A DNA stretch of 20,116 nt from DATEMK01 sp035275625 (lineage in GTDB: Bacteria > Bacteroidota > Bacteroidia > AKYH767-A > OLB10): the NCBI GenBank assembly GCA_035275625.1, contig DATEMK010000097.1, forward strand, positions 1 through 20,116, read 5' to 3'. Each line of letters starts with the position of its first letter. Position 1 is the stretch's first letter. The notes below the pieces were generated by a model that did not search any database, was not told where the DNA came from, and worked only from the letters and a program-made list of their open reading frames with translations. A program made the position numbers and the translations under genes. Of this stretch, positions 1-6,689 are shown one piece after another.

Positions 1-252
1 GTTTTGATTCCTGAAAATGAAACTTCAAGTAAGTACGTTTTACAAACATTTAAATTGGATTGCAACCGGGGTTATAATGTGGCCGTTGATGATGCGATTT
101 TTGAAAAAGATAAGGAAAAGAAAATTTTTGTCAGTGTTTTGTTTGCTCAATTGAACCGGAAATCCACGGCTTTAATTATTAAAACATATAAAACTTTTCA
201 TCTTAAAGAAGCTTCAAAAAATAATTTTGCAATTGAAGAAGTGAAAGAATAA
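1..252 (+). CDS. 3' end of an unidentified gene (partial)
   Basis: The frame is open from the first base of the window to a TAA at 250-252, so this is most likely the C-terminal 83 codons of a longer gene; the TTG at position 4 is not a convincing start. The visible peptide is rich in Lys, Phe and Ile and ends in a charged stretch (EEVKE). It has no membrane segment and no motif that I recognise. It lies 51 bases before tatC on the same strand, separated by a 7-bp tandem repeat, so co-transcription is possible. The gene often found before tatC in Bacteroidota (a KpsF/GutQ-type isomerase) would end in a CBS domain, and this tail does not look like one. No function is assigned. Confidence 0.55.
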   Translation, partial: VLIPENETSSKYVLQTFKLDCNRGYNVAVDDAIFEKDKEKKIFVSVLFAQLNRKSTALIIKTYKTFHLKEASKNNFAIEEVKE

Positions 253-267
253 ATCGGTTTAAGGTTG

Positions 268-295
268 ACTTTAAACTTTAAACTTTAAACTTTAA
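268..295. repeat. Four perfect tandem copies of ACTTTAA
   Basis: The 7-bp unit ACTTTAA is repeated four times without error just before tatC. The preceding bases (GGTTTAAGGTTGACTTT) hold decayed related units. The same unit, on one strand or the other, recurs at 3669-3682 and 14230-14243, and a one-base variant (AAGGTTT) occurs at 19158-19192. The array occupies the place where the tatC leader would be. Confidence 0.9.
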
Positions 296-303
296 ACCCT
301 CTC

Positions 304-1131
304 ATGTCCCGCTTTTTCCAAAAATCAGATTCAAATGCAGAGATGTCATTTATGCAGCATCTTGAAGCATTACGCTGGCATTTATTCCGTTCGGTAATTG
401 CCATTATTGCGGTTGCTTTAATCGCTTTTCTGAACAAAGAATTTATTTTCGATACTGTAATCTTCGGACCGAAGCATTCTGATTTTCCAACGTATCGTGC
501 ATTGTGCTGGTTGTCAGAAAAACTTTCAATTGACATGTGTATTAAAGATTTTCCATTTATAATAATGAGCATGACCATGTCAGGTCAGTTTACCATGCAT
601 ATGTGGGTGGCATTCATTACGGGGCTGGTAGTTGGTTTTCCGTATTTGCTTTGGGAAGTCTGGAGGTTTGTTAAACCGGCTTTAACATCGAAGGAAAAAC
701 AATATTCAACAGGAATTGTTTTTTTCAGCTCTTTGCTTTTTATAACGGGTGTTCTTTTTGGATATTTTGTAATTGCACCGCTGTCTATAAATTTTCTTGG
801 CAGCTACCAGGTGAGCGAGCAGGTAAAAAATCAAATCAGCCTTGACTCATATATTTCCACCATTACTTTTCTCACGTTTGCAAGCGGAATTGTTTTTGAG
901 CTTCCGATAGTAATTTATTTTCTGTCAAAAATCGGGATTGTCACACCACAGTTCATGCGAAATTACAGGAAACATGCAGTAGTTGTAATTTTAATCATTG
1001 CAGCTGTCATCACGCCTTCACCTGATGTAACCAGCCAGGTCCTTGTTGCTATTCCTTTATATTTATTATACGAGATAAGTATTTTTGTTTCGGTGATGGT
1101 GGTGAGAAAACAGGAATTAAAATCTTCCTGA
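304..1131 (+). CDS. tatC: Sec-independent protein translocase TatC
   Basis: TatC is the multi-spanning inner-membrane receptor of the twin-arginine pathway. It binds RR signal peptides and, with TatA-type proteins, exports folded proteins. The 275-aa product has the family layout of six membrane segments (about 27-43, 97-117, 138-158, 185-207, 223-237, 243-263). Family motifs are visible: HLEALRW near the N-terminus (19-25), FVKPALTSKEK after TM2 (122-132), FGYFVIAPLSINFL around the end of TM3, and FELP in TM4 with the conserved acidic residue at E199. The loop between TM1 and TM2 is long. The ATG at 304 puts 18 residues before the HLEALRW motif; internal Met14 or Met17 are less likely starts. 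No tatA/tatB is adjacent. The stop is only 8 bases from the stop of the convergent murF-alr gene. Confidence 0.95.
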   Translation: MSRFFQKSDSNAEMSFMQHLEALRWHLFRSVIAIIAVALIAFLNKEFIFDTVIFGPKHSDFPTYRALCWLSEKLSIDMCIKDFPFIIMSMTMSGQFTMHMWVAFITGLVVGFPYLLWEVWRFVKPALTSKEKQYSTGIVFFSSLLFITGVLFGYFVIAPLSINFLGSYQVSEQVKNQISLDSYISTITFLTFASGIVFELPIVIYFLSKIGIVTPQFMRNYRKHAVVVILIIAAVITPSPDVTSQVLVAIPLYLLYEISIFVSVMVVRKQELKSS

Positions 1132-1139
1132 AAATAAAC

Positions 1140-3665
1140 TTATTCGTGAAAATAAATTCTTTTCACCCGCTGCGAAACATTTGTGAGCACTTCATACGGA
1201 ATCGTGTTCATATCAATGGCCATTTCTGAAATGGTATAGTCATTTCCGAAAACAATAGCTTCATCTCCTTCCTGTGCCGGAATATCGGTTATGTCAATCA
1301 TGGTCATGTCCATGCAAACATTTCCAATGATAGACGCAAATTTTCCATTCACAAGCATCTTGCCTGCACCGTTTCCTAATCTCCTGTTTAAGCCATCTGC
1401 ATAACCGATTCCGACTATGGCAATTTGCATGTCTTGTGTGGCAAGTCCCTTCCTGTTATAACCCACACTCTCTCCTGCTTTAACTGTTTTAATCTGCGAG
1501 ATGGTGGTTTTCAAAGTGGAAACGGCCTGCAATTGTTTTTGTTCAGCAGGTGTTGCTGCAATTCCATGCAAGCCGATTCCGAGCCGGACCATTTCAAATT
1601 GCGCCTCGGGAAAACGAATGATGCCTGCCGAATTTAAAATATGGCGCGGAATCTGGTAATTGAAATGAGATTGAATTTCATGACTTGCTTTTGTAAAAAT
1701 TTCAATTTGTCTTTTGGTAAAACCGTCATGCACGGCTTCATCGCTTCCGGCAAGATGAGAAAATATGGAATCAATTTTTAAAAATTTATTGTTCCTGATG
1801 CGTACCACCAGCTCATTAATATCACCCGGCTCAAAACCCAGCCTCCGCATCCCGGTGTCCAGCTTTAGATGAATAGGAAATGTTTTATTATTCAGCTCTT
1901 CGGTTCTTCTTTTTAATGTTTCGCTGAAATGGCTTAGAATCCTGAAGCTGTAAATTTCAGGTTCAAGATAATAAGTAATCATGGTGTCAAAACTCTGTTC
2001 TTCGGGATTCATTACCATAATAGGTATTGAAATTCCTGCTTTGCGAAGTTCGACTCCTTCATCTGCATAAGCGACCGCGAGATAATCTATCCTGTGAAAC
2101 ACCAGCGTATTTGCAATTTCAAAGCTTCCGCTTCCATAGCTGAATGCTTTTACCATCGCCATTATTTTTGTTTCAGGACGTAAACGCGAACGGTAATAAT
2201 TCAGGTTGTGAACAAGCGCATTGAGATTTATTTCAAGCACCGTTTCATGCGCTTTCTGCTGCAGTATTTTTGTAATGCGTTCAAATCCGAAAAGGCGCGC
2301 TCCTTTTAACAAGATGGTTTCATTATGAAAAAGATGTGCATTCATATCTTTCATAAAATCTTCCGTGCTTTTGTAAAAGCTTTTTTCCATTTTAAAAAGT
2401 TCCGATTGATTGGAAATCGCGGAGCCGATTCCTATGAGGCGCGTTATATTTTTTTTTGAAAGAAGTTCGGCCACTTCTGTGTAAAGGCTTTTTTCATTTT
2501 TCCCGCTTTGCAGAATATCTGAGAGAATAACTGTTTTTTTATGGTGCTGCTTTTGCTGGTTAAGAAAATCAAGCGCAATGGTGAGCGAACCTAAATCTGA
2601 ATTATAACTGTCGTTAATGATGGAGCAATTGTTTATCCCCTCTTTCATTTCCAAACGCATCGCCACTGGGCTTAACATTTTCATCCGTTCTGCAATTACT
2701 TCGTTTTCGTAATTCATCAGCAACATCAGCGCCCAGCAGTGAATGGCATTTTCAATGGATGCTTCATCCGTAAACGGAATATGGATGCTGCTAAAATTAT
2801 TTTTATAAATGCCCTGGATTTCCGTTTCGCTGGCGCCTTTGGTTATGCGGCCAATTTGCAGTTCAGCGCTTAATTTGCGCGACCATGTGAATTGTTTTAA
2901 ATCATTTGGAAGAAAATCAACTGCAGAGATTTGCTCTCTTATTTCAGCATAATCTTTACAGTAAATAAGTGTTTTGCAATTTTTAAAAAGGTGAAGCTTA
3001 TCAATGATTTTATCTTTCAATGAAGAAAAATTTTCATCGTGCGCCTGGCCAATGTTAGTGAAGAGTCCGATTGTCGGATGAATCATTTCTTCCAGTTTTT
3101 GCATTTCAGCGGGCAATGAAATTCCTGCTTCAAAAATTGCAAGGTCATTATCTTCTTTCATTTGCCATACCGAAAGCGGAACCCCGATTTGTGAATTATA
3201 ACTTTTAGGGCTGCGCACAATGTGATGGTCTTCTCTCATTAATTGATACGACCATTCTTTTACAATTGTTTTTCCATTGCTGCCGGTAATGCCTATTACA
3301 GGAATATCAAATTGTTTCCTGTGAAAAGCTGCGAGATGCTGCATGGCATTTAAAGTATCTTCAACAACAATGAAATTCGCTTTTTTGCCTGGTATGAATT
3401 CCGGTTTCGATATAACAAAATTGTGAACGCCCAGTCGGATCAGCGAATCAATAAATTCATGGCCATCGCGCCTGTCGCCTTTGATGGCAAAGAATAAAGA
3501 AAATTCAGGAGTGACTATTTTGCGGCTGTCAGTGAGTAAATGCAGGATGGAGGTATGGTCGCTGACGGATTGATGTAAAGTTCCTCCGGTTATAGAAGCG
3601 ATTTTTTCAATGGAATACTGCACCATTTCTTTTTTCGGTAATTCTGTTTTTAGTATTTCTTCCAT
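1140..3665 (-). CDS. murF-alr: Bifunctional MurF ligase / alanine racemase
   Basis: This is a two-domain cytoplasmic enzyme for peptidoglycan synthesis. The N-terminal half (about 1-468) is a Mur ligase that adds D-Ala-D-Ala to UDP-MurNAc-tripeptide with ATP. It shows the P-loop GITGSNGKT (125-133), the MurF-type NDSYNSD segment (351-357) and LKGAR (453-457). The C-terminal half (about 474-841) is a fold-type III PLP alanine racemase, with the PLP lysine in MVKAFSYGSG (K506), the second catalytic tyrosine in SVGYNRKG (Y736) and the CMDMTMID segment. The fusion is a known Bacteroidota arrangement of about 820-840 aa, and both active sites look intact. I chose the ATG at 3665 over the TTG one codon upstream because it forms a TGATG overlap with the tdk stop, which suggests translational coupling. 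The stop is 8 bases from the tatC stop. Confidence 0.95.
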   Translation of the reverse strand: MEEILKTELPKKEMVQYSIEKIASITGGTLHQSVSDHTSILHLLTDSRKIVTPEFSLFFAIKGDRRDGHEFIDSLIRLGVHNFVISKPEFIPGKKANFIVVEDTLNAMQHLAAFHRKQFDIPVIGITGSNGKTIVKEWSYQLMREDHHIVRSPKSYNSQIGVPLSVWQMKEDNDLAIFEAGISLPAEMQKLEEMIHPTIGLFTNIGQAHDENFSSLKDKIIDKLHLFKNCKTLIYCKDYAEIREQISAVDFLPNDLKQFTWSRKLSAELQIGRITKGASETEIQGIYKNNFSSIHIPFTDEASIENAIHCWALMLLMNYENEVIAERMKMLSPVAMRLEMKEGINNCSIINDSYNSDLGSLTIALDFLNQQKQHHKKTVILSDILQSGKNEKSLYTEVAELLSKKNITRLIGIGSAISNQSELFKMEKSFYKSTEDFMKDMNAHLFHNETILLKGARLFGFERITKILQQKAHETVLEINLNALVHNLNYYRSRLRPETKIMAMVKAFSYGSGSFEIANTLVFHRIDYLAVAYADEGVELRKAGISIPIMVMNPEEQSFDTMITYYLEPEIYSFRILSHFSETLKRRTEELNNKTFPIHLKLDTGMRRLGFEPGDINELVVRIRNNKFLKIDSIFSHLAGSDEAVHDGFTKRQIEIFTKASHEIQSHFNYQIPRHILNSAGIIRFPEAQFEMVRLGIGLHGIAATPAEQKQLQAVSTLKTTISQIKTVKAGESVGYNRKGLATQDMQIAIVGIGYADGLNRRLGNGAGKMLVNGKFASIIGNVCMDMTMIDITDIPAQEGDEAIVFGNDYTISEMAIDMNTIPYEVLTNVSQRVKRIYFHE

Positions 3666-4264
3666 CAAACTTTAGACTTTAAGCCTGCCTTCGCCATTGC
3701 TTTATTGAAACAACTTCTGCAAAGAGGAATATAACTTTCTTTTTCTCCAAGTACAATTAAAGAATTATCAGCAACTGTGCGATGCGAATGGTGAGCAAGG
3801 TCGCCACAATGCATGCATATTGCGTGAACTTTGGTAACATAATCAGCGACAGCTAATAATTTCGGCATCGGTCCGAAGGGGTTTCCGAGGTAATCAATAT
3901 CCAATCCTGCAACTATTACGCGCATTCCGTTATTGGCCAATAGTGTGCATACATTCGGAAGCTCATCATCAAAAAACTGCGCTTCGTCTATGCCAACCAC
4001 ATCTACGTTTTGTGAAAGCAATAAAATATTTGAAGACATGGGTACAGGCGTTGATAAAATAAAATTGGAATCGTGCGAAACAATTTTTATTTCATCATAA
4101 CGCGTATCTACTCTTGGTTTGAAAATTTCAACTGTTTGCTTTGCAATCTTTGCGCGCTTTAATCTGCGTATCAGTTCTTCGGTTTTACCGGAAAACATCG
4201 AACCGGAGATTACCTCGATCCAGCCTTTCCTGGGGTTGTTACTTTTTGCATTTTCTAAAAACAT
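3665..4264 (-). CDS. tdk: Thymidine kinase, type II (TK1-like)
   Basis: The enzyme phosphorylates thymidine to dTMP in the salvage pathway, in the cytoplasm. The 199-aa product matches the usual length of the TK1-like family. It has the Walker A loop GSMFSGKT (21-28), the DEAQFF segment (93-98) whose glutamate (E94) is the expected base, and a structural zinc site made of two Cys pairs, CMHC (C150, C153) and CRSC (C182, C185). The start MFLEN, about 13 residues before the conserved GWIEV strand, fits family practice. A TATTTTTG promoter-like box ends only 4 bases before the ATG, so the mRNA may be leaderless. The stop codon shares a base with the murF-alr start. The last codons (LKSKV) are built from two copies of the 7-bp repeat unit found in nearby intergenic DNA. 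Confidence 0.96.
   Translation of the reverse strand: MFLENAKSNNPRKGWIEVISGSMFSGKTEELIRRLKRAKIAKQTVEIFKPRVDTRYDEIKIVSHDSNFILSTPVPMSSNILLLSQNVDVVGIDEAQFFDDELPNVCTLLANNGMRVIVAGLDIDYLGNPFGPMPKLLAVADYVTKVHAICMHCGDLAHHSHRTVADNSLIVLGEKESYIPLCRSCFNKAMAKAGLKSKV
3669..3682. repeat. Two tandem heptamers (ACTTTAG, ACTTTAA) inside the tdk 3' end
   Basis: Two adjacent 7-bp units of the same family as the array at 268-295 lie inside the coding sequence, in the last codons of tdk and immediately before the overlap with murF-alr. Repeat DNA therefore seems to have supplied part of the TdK C-terminus. Confidence 0.6.
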
Positions 4265-4268
4265 GAAG

Positions 4269-4276
4269 CAAAAATA
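4269..4276 (-). promoter_or_regulatory. Putative promoter -7 box (TATTTTTG) of tdk
   Basis: On the minus strand TATTTTTG fits the Bacteroidota -7 consensus TAnnTTTG exactly. It is followed by 4 bases (CTTC) and then the tdk ATG, so transcription would begin at or next to the start codon. No clear TTG -33 element is seen upstream. The same box at the same 4-base distance stands before glyQS. Confidence 0.5.
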
Positions 4277-4287
4277 CGGTGGAAAAT

Positions 4288-4319
4288 TGGAATGATGGAA
4301 TAATGGAATGTTGGGAAAA
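4288..4319. repeat. 8-bp tandem array TGGAATRA upstream of tdk
   Basis: Three units (TGGAATGA, TGGAATAA, TGGAATGT) are followed by a degenerate fourth (TGGGAAAA), all with a period of 8. The next 40 bases (about 4322-4361) also look like decayed 8-bp units (CTTTATCA, CCTCATTA, CAAAATCA, CTTCCTCA). Together they fill most of the 96-base gap between tdk and the gene upstream. Confidence 0.7.
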
Positions 4320-4360
4320 ACCTAACTACTTTATCACCTCATTACAAAATCACTTCCTCA

Positions 4361-5083
4361 TTAATTTATTGTCTTTGTAGCCACATATTTCATCAGCGTG
4401 CGTTTTGCCATCGGTAAAAAAGTTTCTTCAATCGGGATCATTAATTCTGTTTCGATGACGTACGTTGCCGGGTTGGGGAGCTTCTGATGATACCGGATGA
4501 GTTCTCTTTTAATATTTTCAAAAGTGTTGTTCAATGATTTTTCATACGAACATATATAGGAGGTGTAAATGCCGCGGTATTTTTCATCAGGATTTTCAAA
4601 AAGAGTGATCTGGTATTCGTAAATTTTTGTTTCACCGTTTTTGCCGCTTTGCAGAAAAATATACCCTTCGTTAATTTGCAGGGGGACAATTCCGACAGGA
4701 TAAATATTTATTTTAGAATCAAGAAAGTCATAAATCTTTTTTCCTTCAGCGAGATATTTTTCAAATTGAGGAATGGAAAAGTTGATGATGCTTTCGATTT
4801 CCTGCATCAGCTGGTCGTCCTCAAGAATTTTCTCATAGATGATTTTAAAATTATTTACATCTGCGCCTGACATGCGTTCAGGAAAACTTTCGTACAGATT
4901 TTTTTTGCTTTCTTTCAGCGAAAGCAAATTCCTGTAATGCGAAACCAGTTCACTCAAAGAAGGATACAATTTTGTTTCGGTAAAATTTTCGCTTACATGC
5001 TGCAGGTATGCGAGCAATACATATTTTTTAAATTCGAAATCAATATGTTTTTCTGTAATCCAGTTTTTACTTAATGAATCCAT
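4361..5083 (-). CDS. Unknown 240-aa cytoplasmic protein
   Basis: I do not recognise this family. The protein has no signal peptide or membrane segment and is probably cytoplasmic. The N-terminal half (about 1-120) looks helical, with many Glu, Lys and Leu residues and a short YPSLSELVSHYRNL segment. The C-terminal half (about 125-240) is predicted to be more strand-rich (NIYPVGIVPLQINEGYIFL, KIYEYQITLF, YRGIYTSYIC) and ends in a helix. Base composition and codon use resemble those of the neighbours, and the reading frame has no competing long frame, so it should be a real gene. It is the first gene of a minus-strand run leading to tdk and murF-alr, but tdk seems to have its own promoter. It is divergent from the OmpA-like gene across 138 bases. 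Confidence 0.8.
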   Translation of the reverse strand: MDSLSKNWITEKHIDFEFKKYVLLAYLQHVSENFTETKLYPSLSELVSHYRNLLSLKESKKNLYESFPERMSGADVNNFKIIYEKILEDDQLMQEIESIINFSIPQFEKYLAEGKKIYDFLDSKINIYPVGIVPLQINEGYIFLQSGKNGETKIYEYQITLFENPDEKYRGIYTSYICSYEKSLNNTFENIKRELIRYHQKLPNPATYVIETELMIPIEETFLPMAKRTLMKYVATKTIN

Positions 5084-5152
5084 AATTATTTTTTAATGCT
5101 TCCTTGTTTATAACTCATTTCCTTTTACGGAGCGATGATAGTAAAGTTTTAT

Positions 5153-5160
5153 CAACTTTG
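5153..5160 (+). promoter_or_regulatory. Possible -7 box (CAACTTTG) of the OmpA-like gene
   Basis: CAACTTTG, followed by CACC, matches the Bacteroidota -7 pattern TAnnTTTG except for its first base. It would start a transcript near 5164-5166, giving a leader of about 55 bases. A -33 TTG at the usual distance is not evident. Confidence 0.35.
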
Positions 5161-5221
5161 CACCATTATTTTAACTACAAAATTAATACCCGGTTGTTGA
5201 AAACCTTTAAAACCAAGCATT

Positions 5222-6211
5222 ATGAGAACGATTGGAAATGAATTTTTATTGAAAAGCGCTGTAATTATTTTTTTTCTGTCATCCTGCGTGCCTGCTCAGA
5301 AACTGGATGACATGTCTGCAAGAAAAACTAAATGTGAGGAAAATCTTTCCACCGCAAGAGCGGAAAACCTGGAGCTGACCACAAAAAACACAGAGCTTAC
5401 TAATAATGTTACCGAGCTTACAAAAGAGAAGAACAGTTTGATGAATGATACTTCGCAAAATGGAATTGCTTACCGCAGGCTGGTTTCTGTGCATCATGAA
5501 TTGTCAGATTCTTATGACAAGCTGCTTTCAAATAATGATAAATTGCTTTCAGGAAAAAGCGATGAAGCAAAAAAAGCATTGAGTGAGCTGGGAAAAACAC
5601 AGGAAGAACTTTTTAAAAAAGAAGATGAGCTGAAGAAAAAAGAAAAGGAGCTGAATGATTTAAGTGTGCAATTAAAAGAACGGGAAGGAAGAGTTTCTGA
5701 ATTGCAAAATATTCTTGACAAAAAAGATTCAACCGTTAAAGCTTTGAAGGAAACGGTGAGCAAAGCGCTGACGGGTTTTACAGGAAGCGGGCTCACAGTT
5801 ACCATGAAGAACGGAAAGGTGTATGTGTCGCTTGAAGAGCGTTTGCTGTTTGCAACCGGCAGCACTGTGGTGGATAAAAAAGGAGAAGAAGCTTTGAAGG
5901 AATTAGGAAAAGTTTTGGAGAAGAATACAGATATAAATGTTTTGATTGAAGGACACACCGATAATGTTCCTATAAGCGGTGGTGCGATTAAGGATAACTG
6001 GGATCTCAGTGTGCTTCGCGCAACATCTGTGGTGCGCATTTTAACAAAAAGTTCGGAAATTAACCCCATCCGGTTGACACCTGCCGGAAAAGGTGAATAC
6101 ATGCCTGTTGATGCCGGCAACTCAGTTGAAGCACGAAAGAAAAACCGCAGGATTGAGGTGATTCTGACTCCTAAATTGGATGAGCTTTTCCAGGCGATTG
6201 AGAGTAATTGA
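5222..6211 (+). CDS. OmpA-like peptidoglycan-binding lipoprotein with coiled coil
   Basis: The product is probably an outer-membrane lipoprotein that tethers the membrane to peptidoglycan. The N-terminus is a lipoprotein signal with a hydrophobic stretch at 11-20 and lipobox LSSC (C22 as the acylated cysteine). Residues about 28-182 are a long Lys/Glu/Leu-rich coiled coil with repeated ELT...LTKEK patterns. Residues about 199-316 form an OmpA/MotB C-terminal domain with GHTDN (244-248), NWDLSVLRA (259-267) and KKNRRIEV (306-313), which include the Asp and Arg that bind diaminopimelate in this family. At 329 aa with no beta-barrel it is a rod plus anchor, not a porin. It stands alone as a transcription unit, with a possible promoter at 5153 and a strong terminator at 6241-6275. 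Confidence 0.92.
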   Translation: MRTIGNEFLLKSAVIIFFLSSCVPAQKLDDMSARKTKCEENLSTARAENLELTTKNTELTNNVTELTKEKNSLMNDTSQNGIAYRRLVSVHHELSDSYDKLLSNNDKLLSGKSDEAKKALSELGKTQEELFKKEDELKKKEKELNDLSVQLKEREGRVSELQNILDKKDSTVKALKETVSKALTGFTGSGLTVTMKNGKVYVSLEERLLFATGSTVVDKKGEEALKELGKVLEKNTDINVLIEGHTDNVPISGGAIKDNWDLSVLRATSVVRILTKSSEINPIRLTPAGKGEYMPVDAGNSVEARKKNRRIEVILTPKLDELFQAIESN

Positions 6212-6240
6212 AATCCAAATTAAAAGTATCTGAAATTTTA

Positions 6241-6275
6241 AAAACTCCCTCACAGAACTGAGAGAGTTTTTTTTT
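6241..6275 (+). terminator. Intrinsic terminator after the OmpA-like gene
   Basis: A 12-base stem (6241-6252 with 6259-6270, one C/A mismatch) encloses a 6-base loop (CAGAAC) and runs into nine T residues (6267-6275). It lies 29 bases after the stop codon. Confidence 0.88.
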
Positions 6276-6315
6276 ATACGAACTTTGTATGGCTTAAAAC
6301 ATCTAACTTTTTCTT

Positions 6316-6655
6316 TCAGGATTTTTTATCCATACTTGACTTTTCTAAAAGTTGAAACAATGGGTTTAAAAAATTCATTGTAAGTGACGGAACTTCGATT
6401 TCTTCCTTATTAACGGACCTTTTTAATTTATGAATCGTTTTTGTGTTAAGCTGAACCCCCTGCCTGTTATATATTCACACTTAAATTTAAACAGTACTAT
6501 CGTTTTGGTTTTTTTATTTACAAGCCGAATTCTTTCCAAAAACGGTCGAATGCTAATTCATACATACCGAATTCTATTTGATGGTTGTAGAAAGCTTTAG
6601 CTGAGTTTATGTTTACCTCCTTAAATAAAAAAACGGAGGAAGCCGAAAATCCGAG
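6316..6655 (-). pseudogene. Possible remnant of a decayed minus-strand gene
   Basis: Three coding-like pieces follow one another on the minus strand in different frames. Piece A (6655 to 6518) is open for 45 codons and ends in a protein-like sequence with Trp, Tyr and Phe, AFYNHQIEFGMYELAFDRFW, then KEFGL and a stop. A middle piece (about 6520 to 6445) reads TIVLFKFKCEYITGRG. Piece B (6474 to 6316) is open for 52 codons and includes VQLNTKTIHKLKRSVNKEEI and EVPSLTMNFLNPLFQLLEK before its stop. The middle piece and B could join by a frameshift at a run of five G (6456-6460). None of the pieces has a sensible start codon. I do not recognise the family, and a chance run of open frames in AT-rich DNA cannot be excluded. 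Confidence 0.35.
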
Positions 6656-6667
6656 TCAAGAGTAGGC
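6641..6667 (+). promoter_or_regulatory. Leader motif AGCCGAAAA...TCAAGAGTAGGC
   Basis: AGCCGAAAA (6641-6649) followed after 6 bases by TCAAGAGTAGGC (6656-6667) ends 22 bases before the metzincin ATG. A close copy (12555-12580) ends 23 bases before the ATG of the gene at 12604. Its nature (operator, mRNA element or the scar of a shared origin) is unknown. Confidence 0.4.
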
Positions 6668-6689
6668 GTCAAATAAAAAGTAAAAAGCT

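Larger units (their letters stand above)
6276..6689. other. Gene-free stretch between the OmpA-like gene and the metzincin gene
   Basis: The plus strand has no credible gene here. The minus strand holds three short coding-like pieces in different frames (see the pseudogene entry at 6316-6655). The last 50 bases contain the leader motif shared with the gene at 12604. I see no IS ends, no tRNA fragment and no obvious promoter for the metzincin gene. Confidence 0.6.

Noticed and set aside
5512..6120. A 202-codon minus-strand frame opposite the OmpA-like gene, very rich in Ser and Phe
   Set aside because: It is the antisense of a Lys/Glu-rich coiled coil, whose AAA and GAA codons read as Phe and Ser on the other strand. 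It is a shadow frame.
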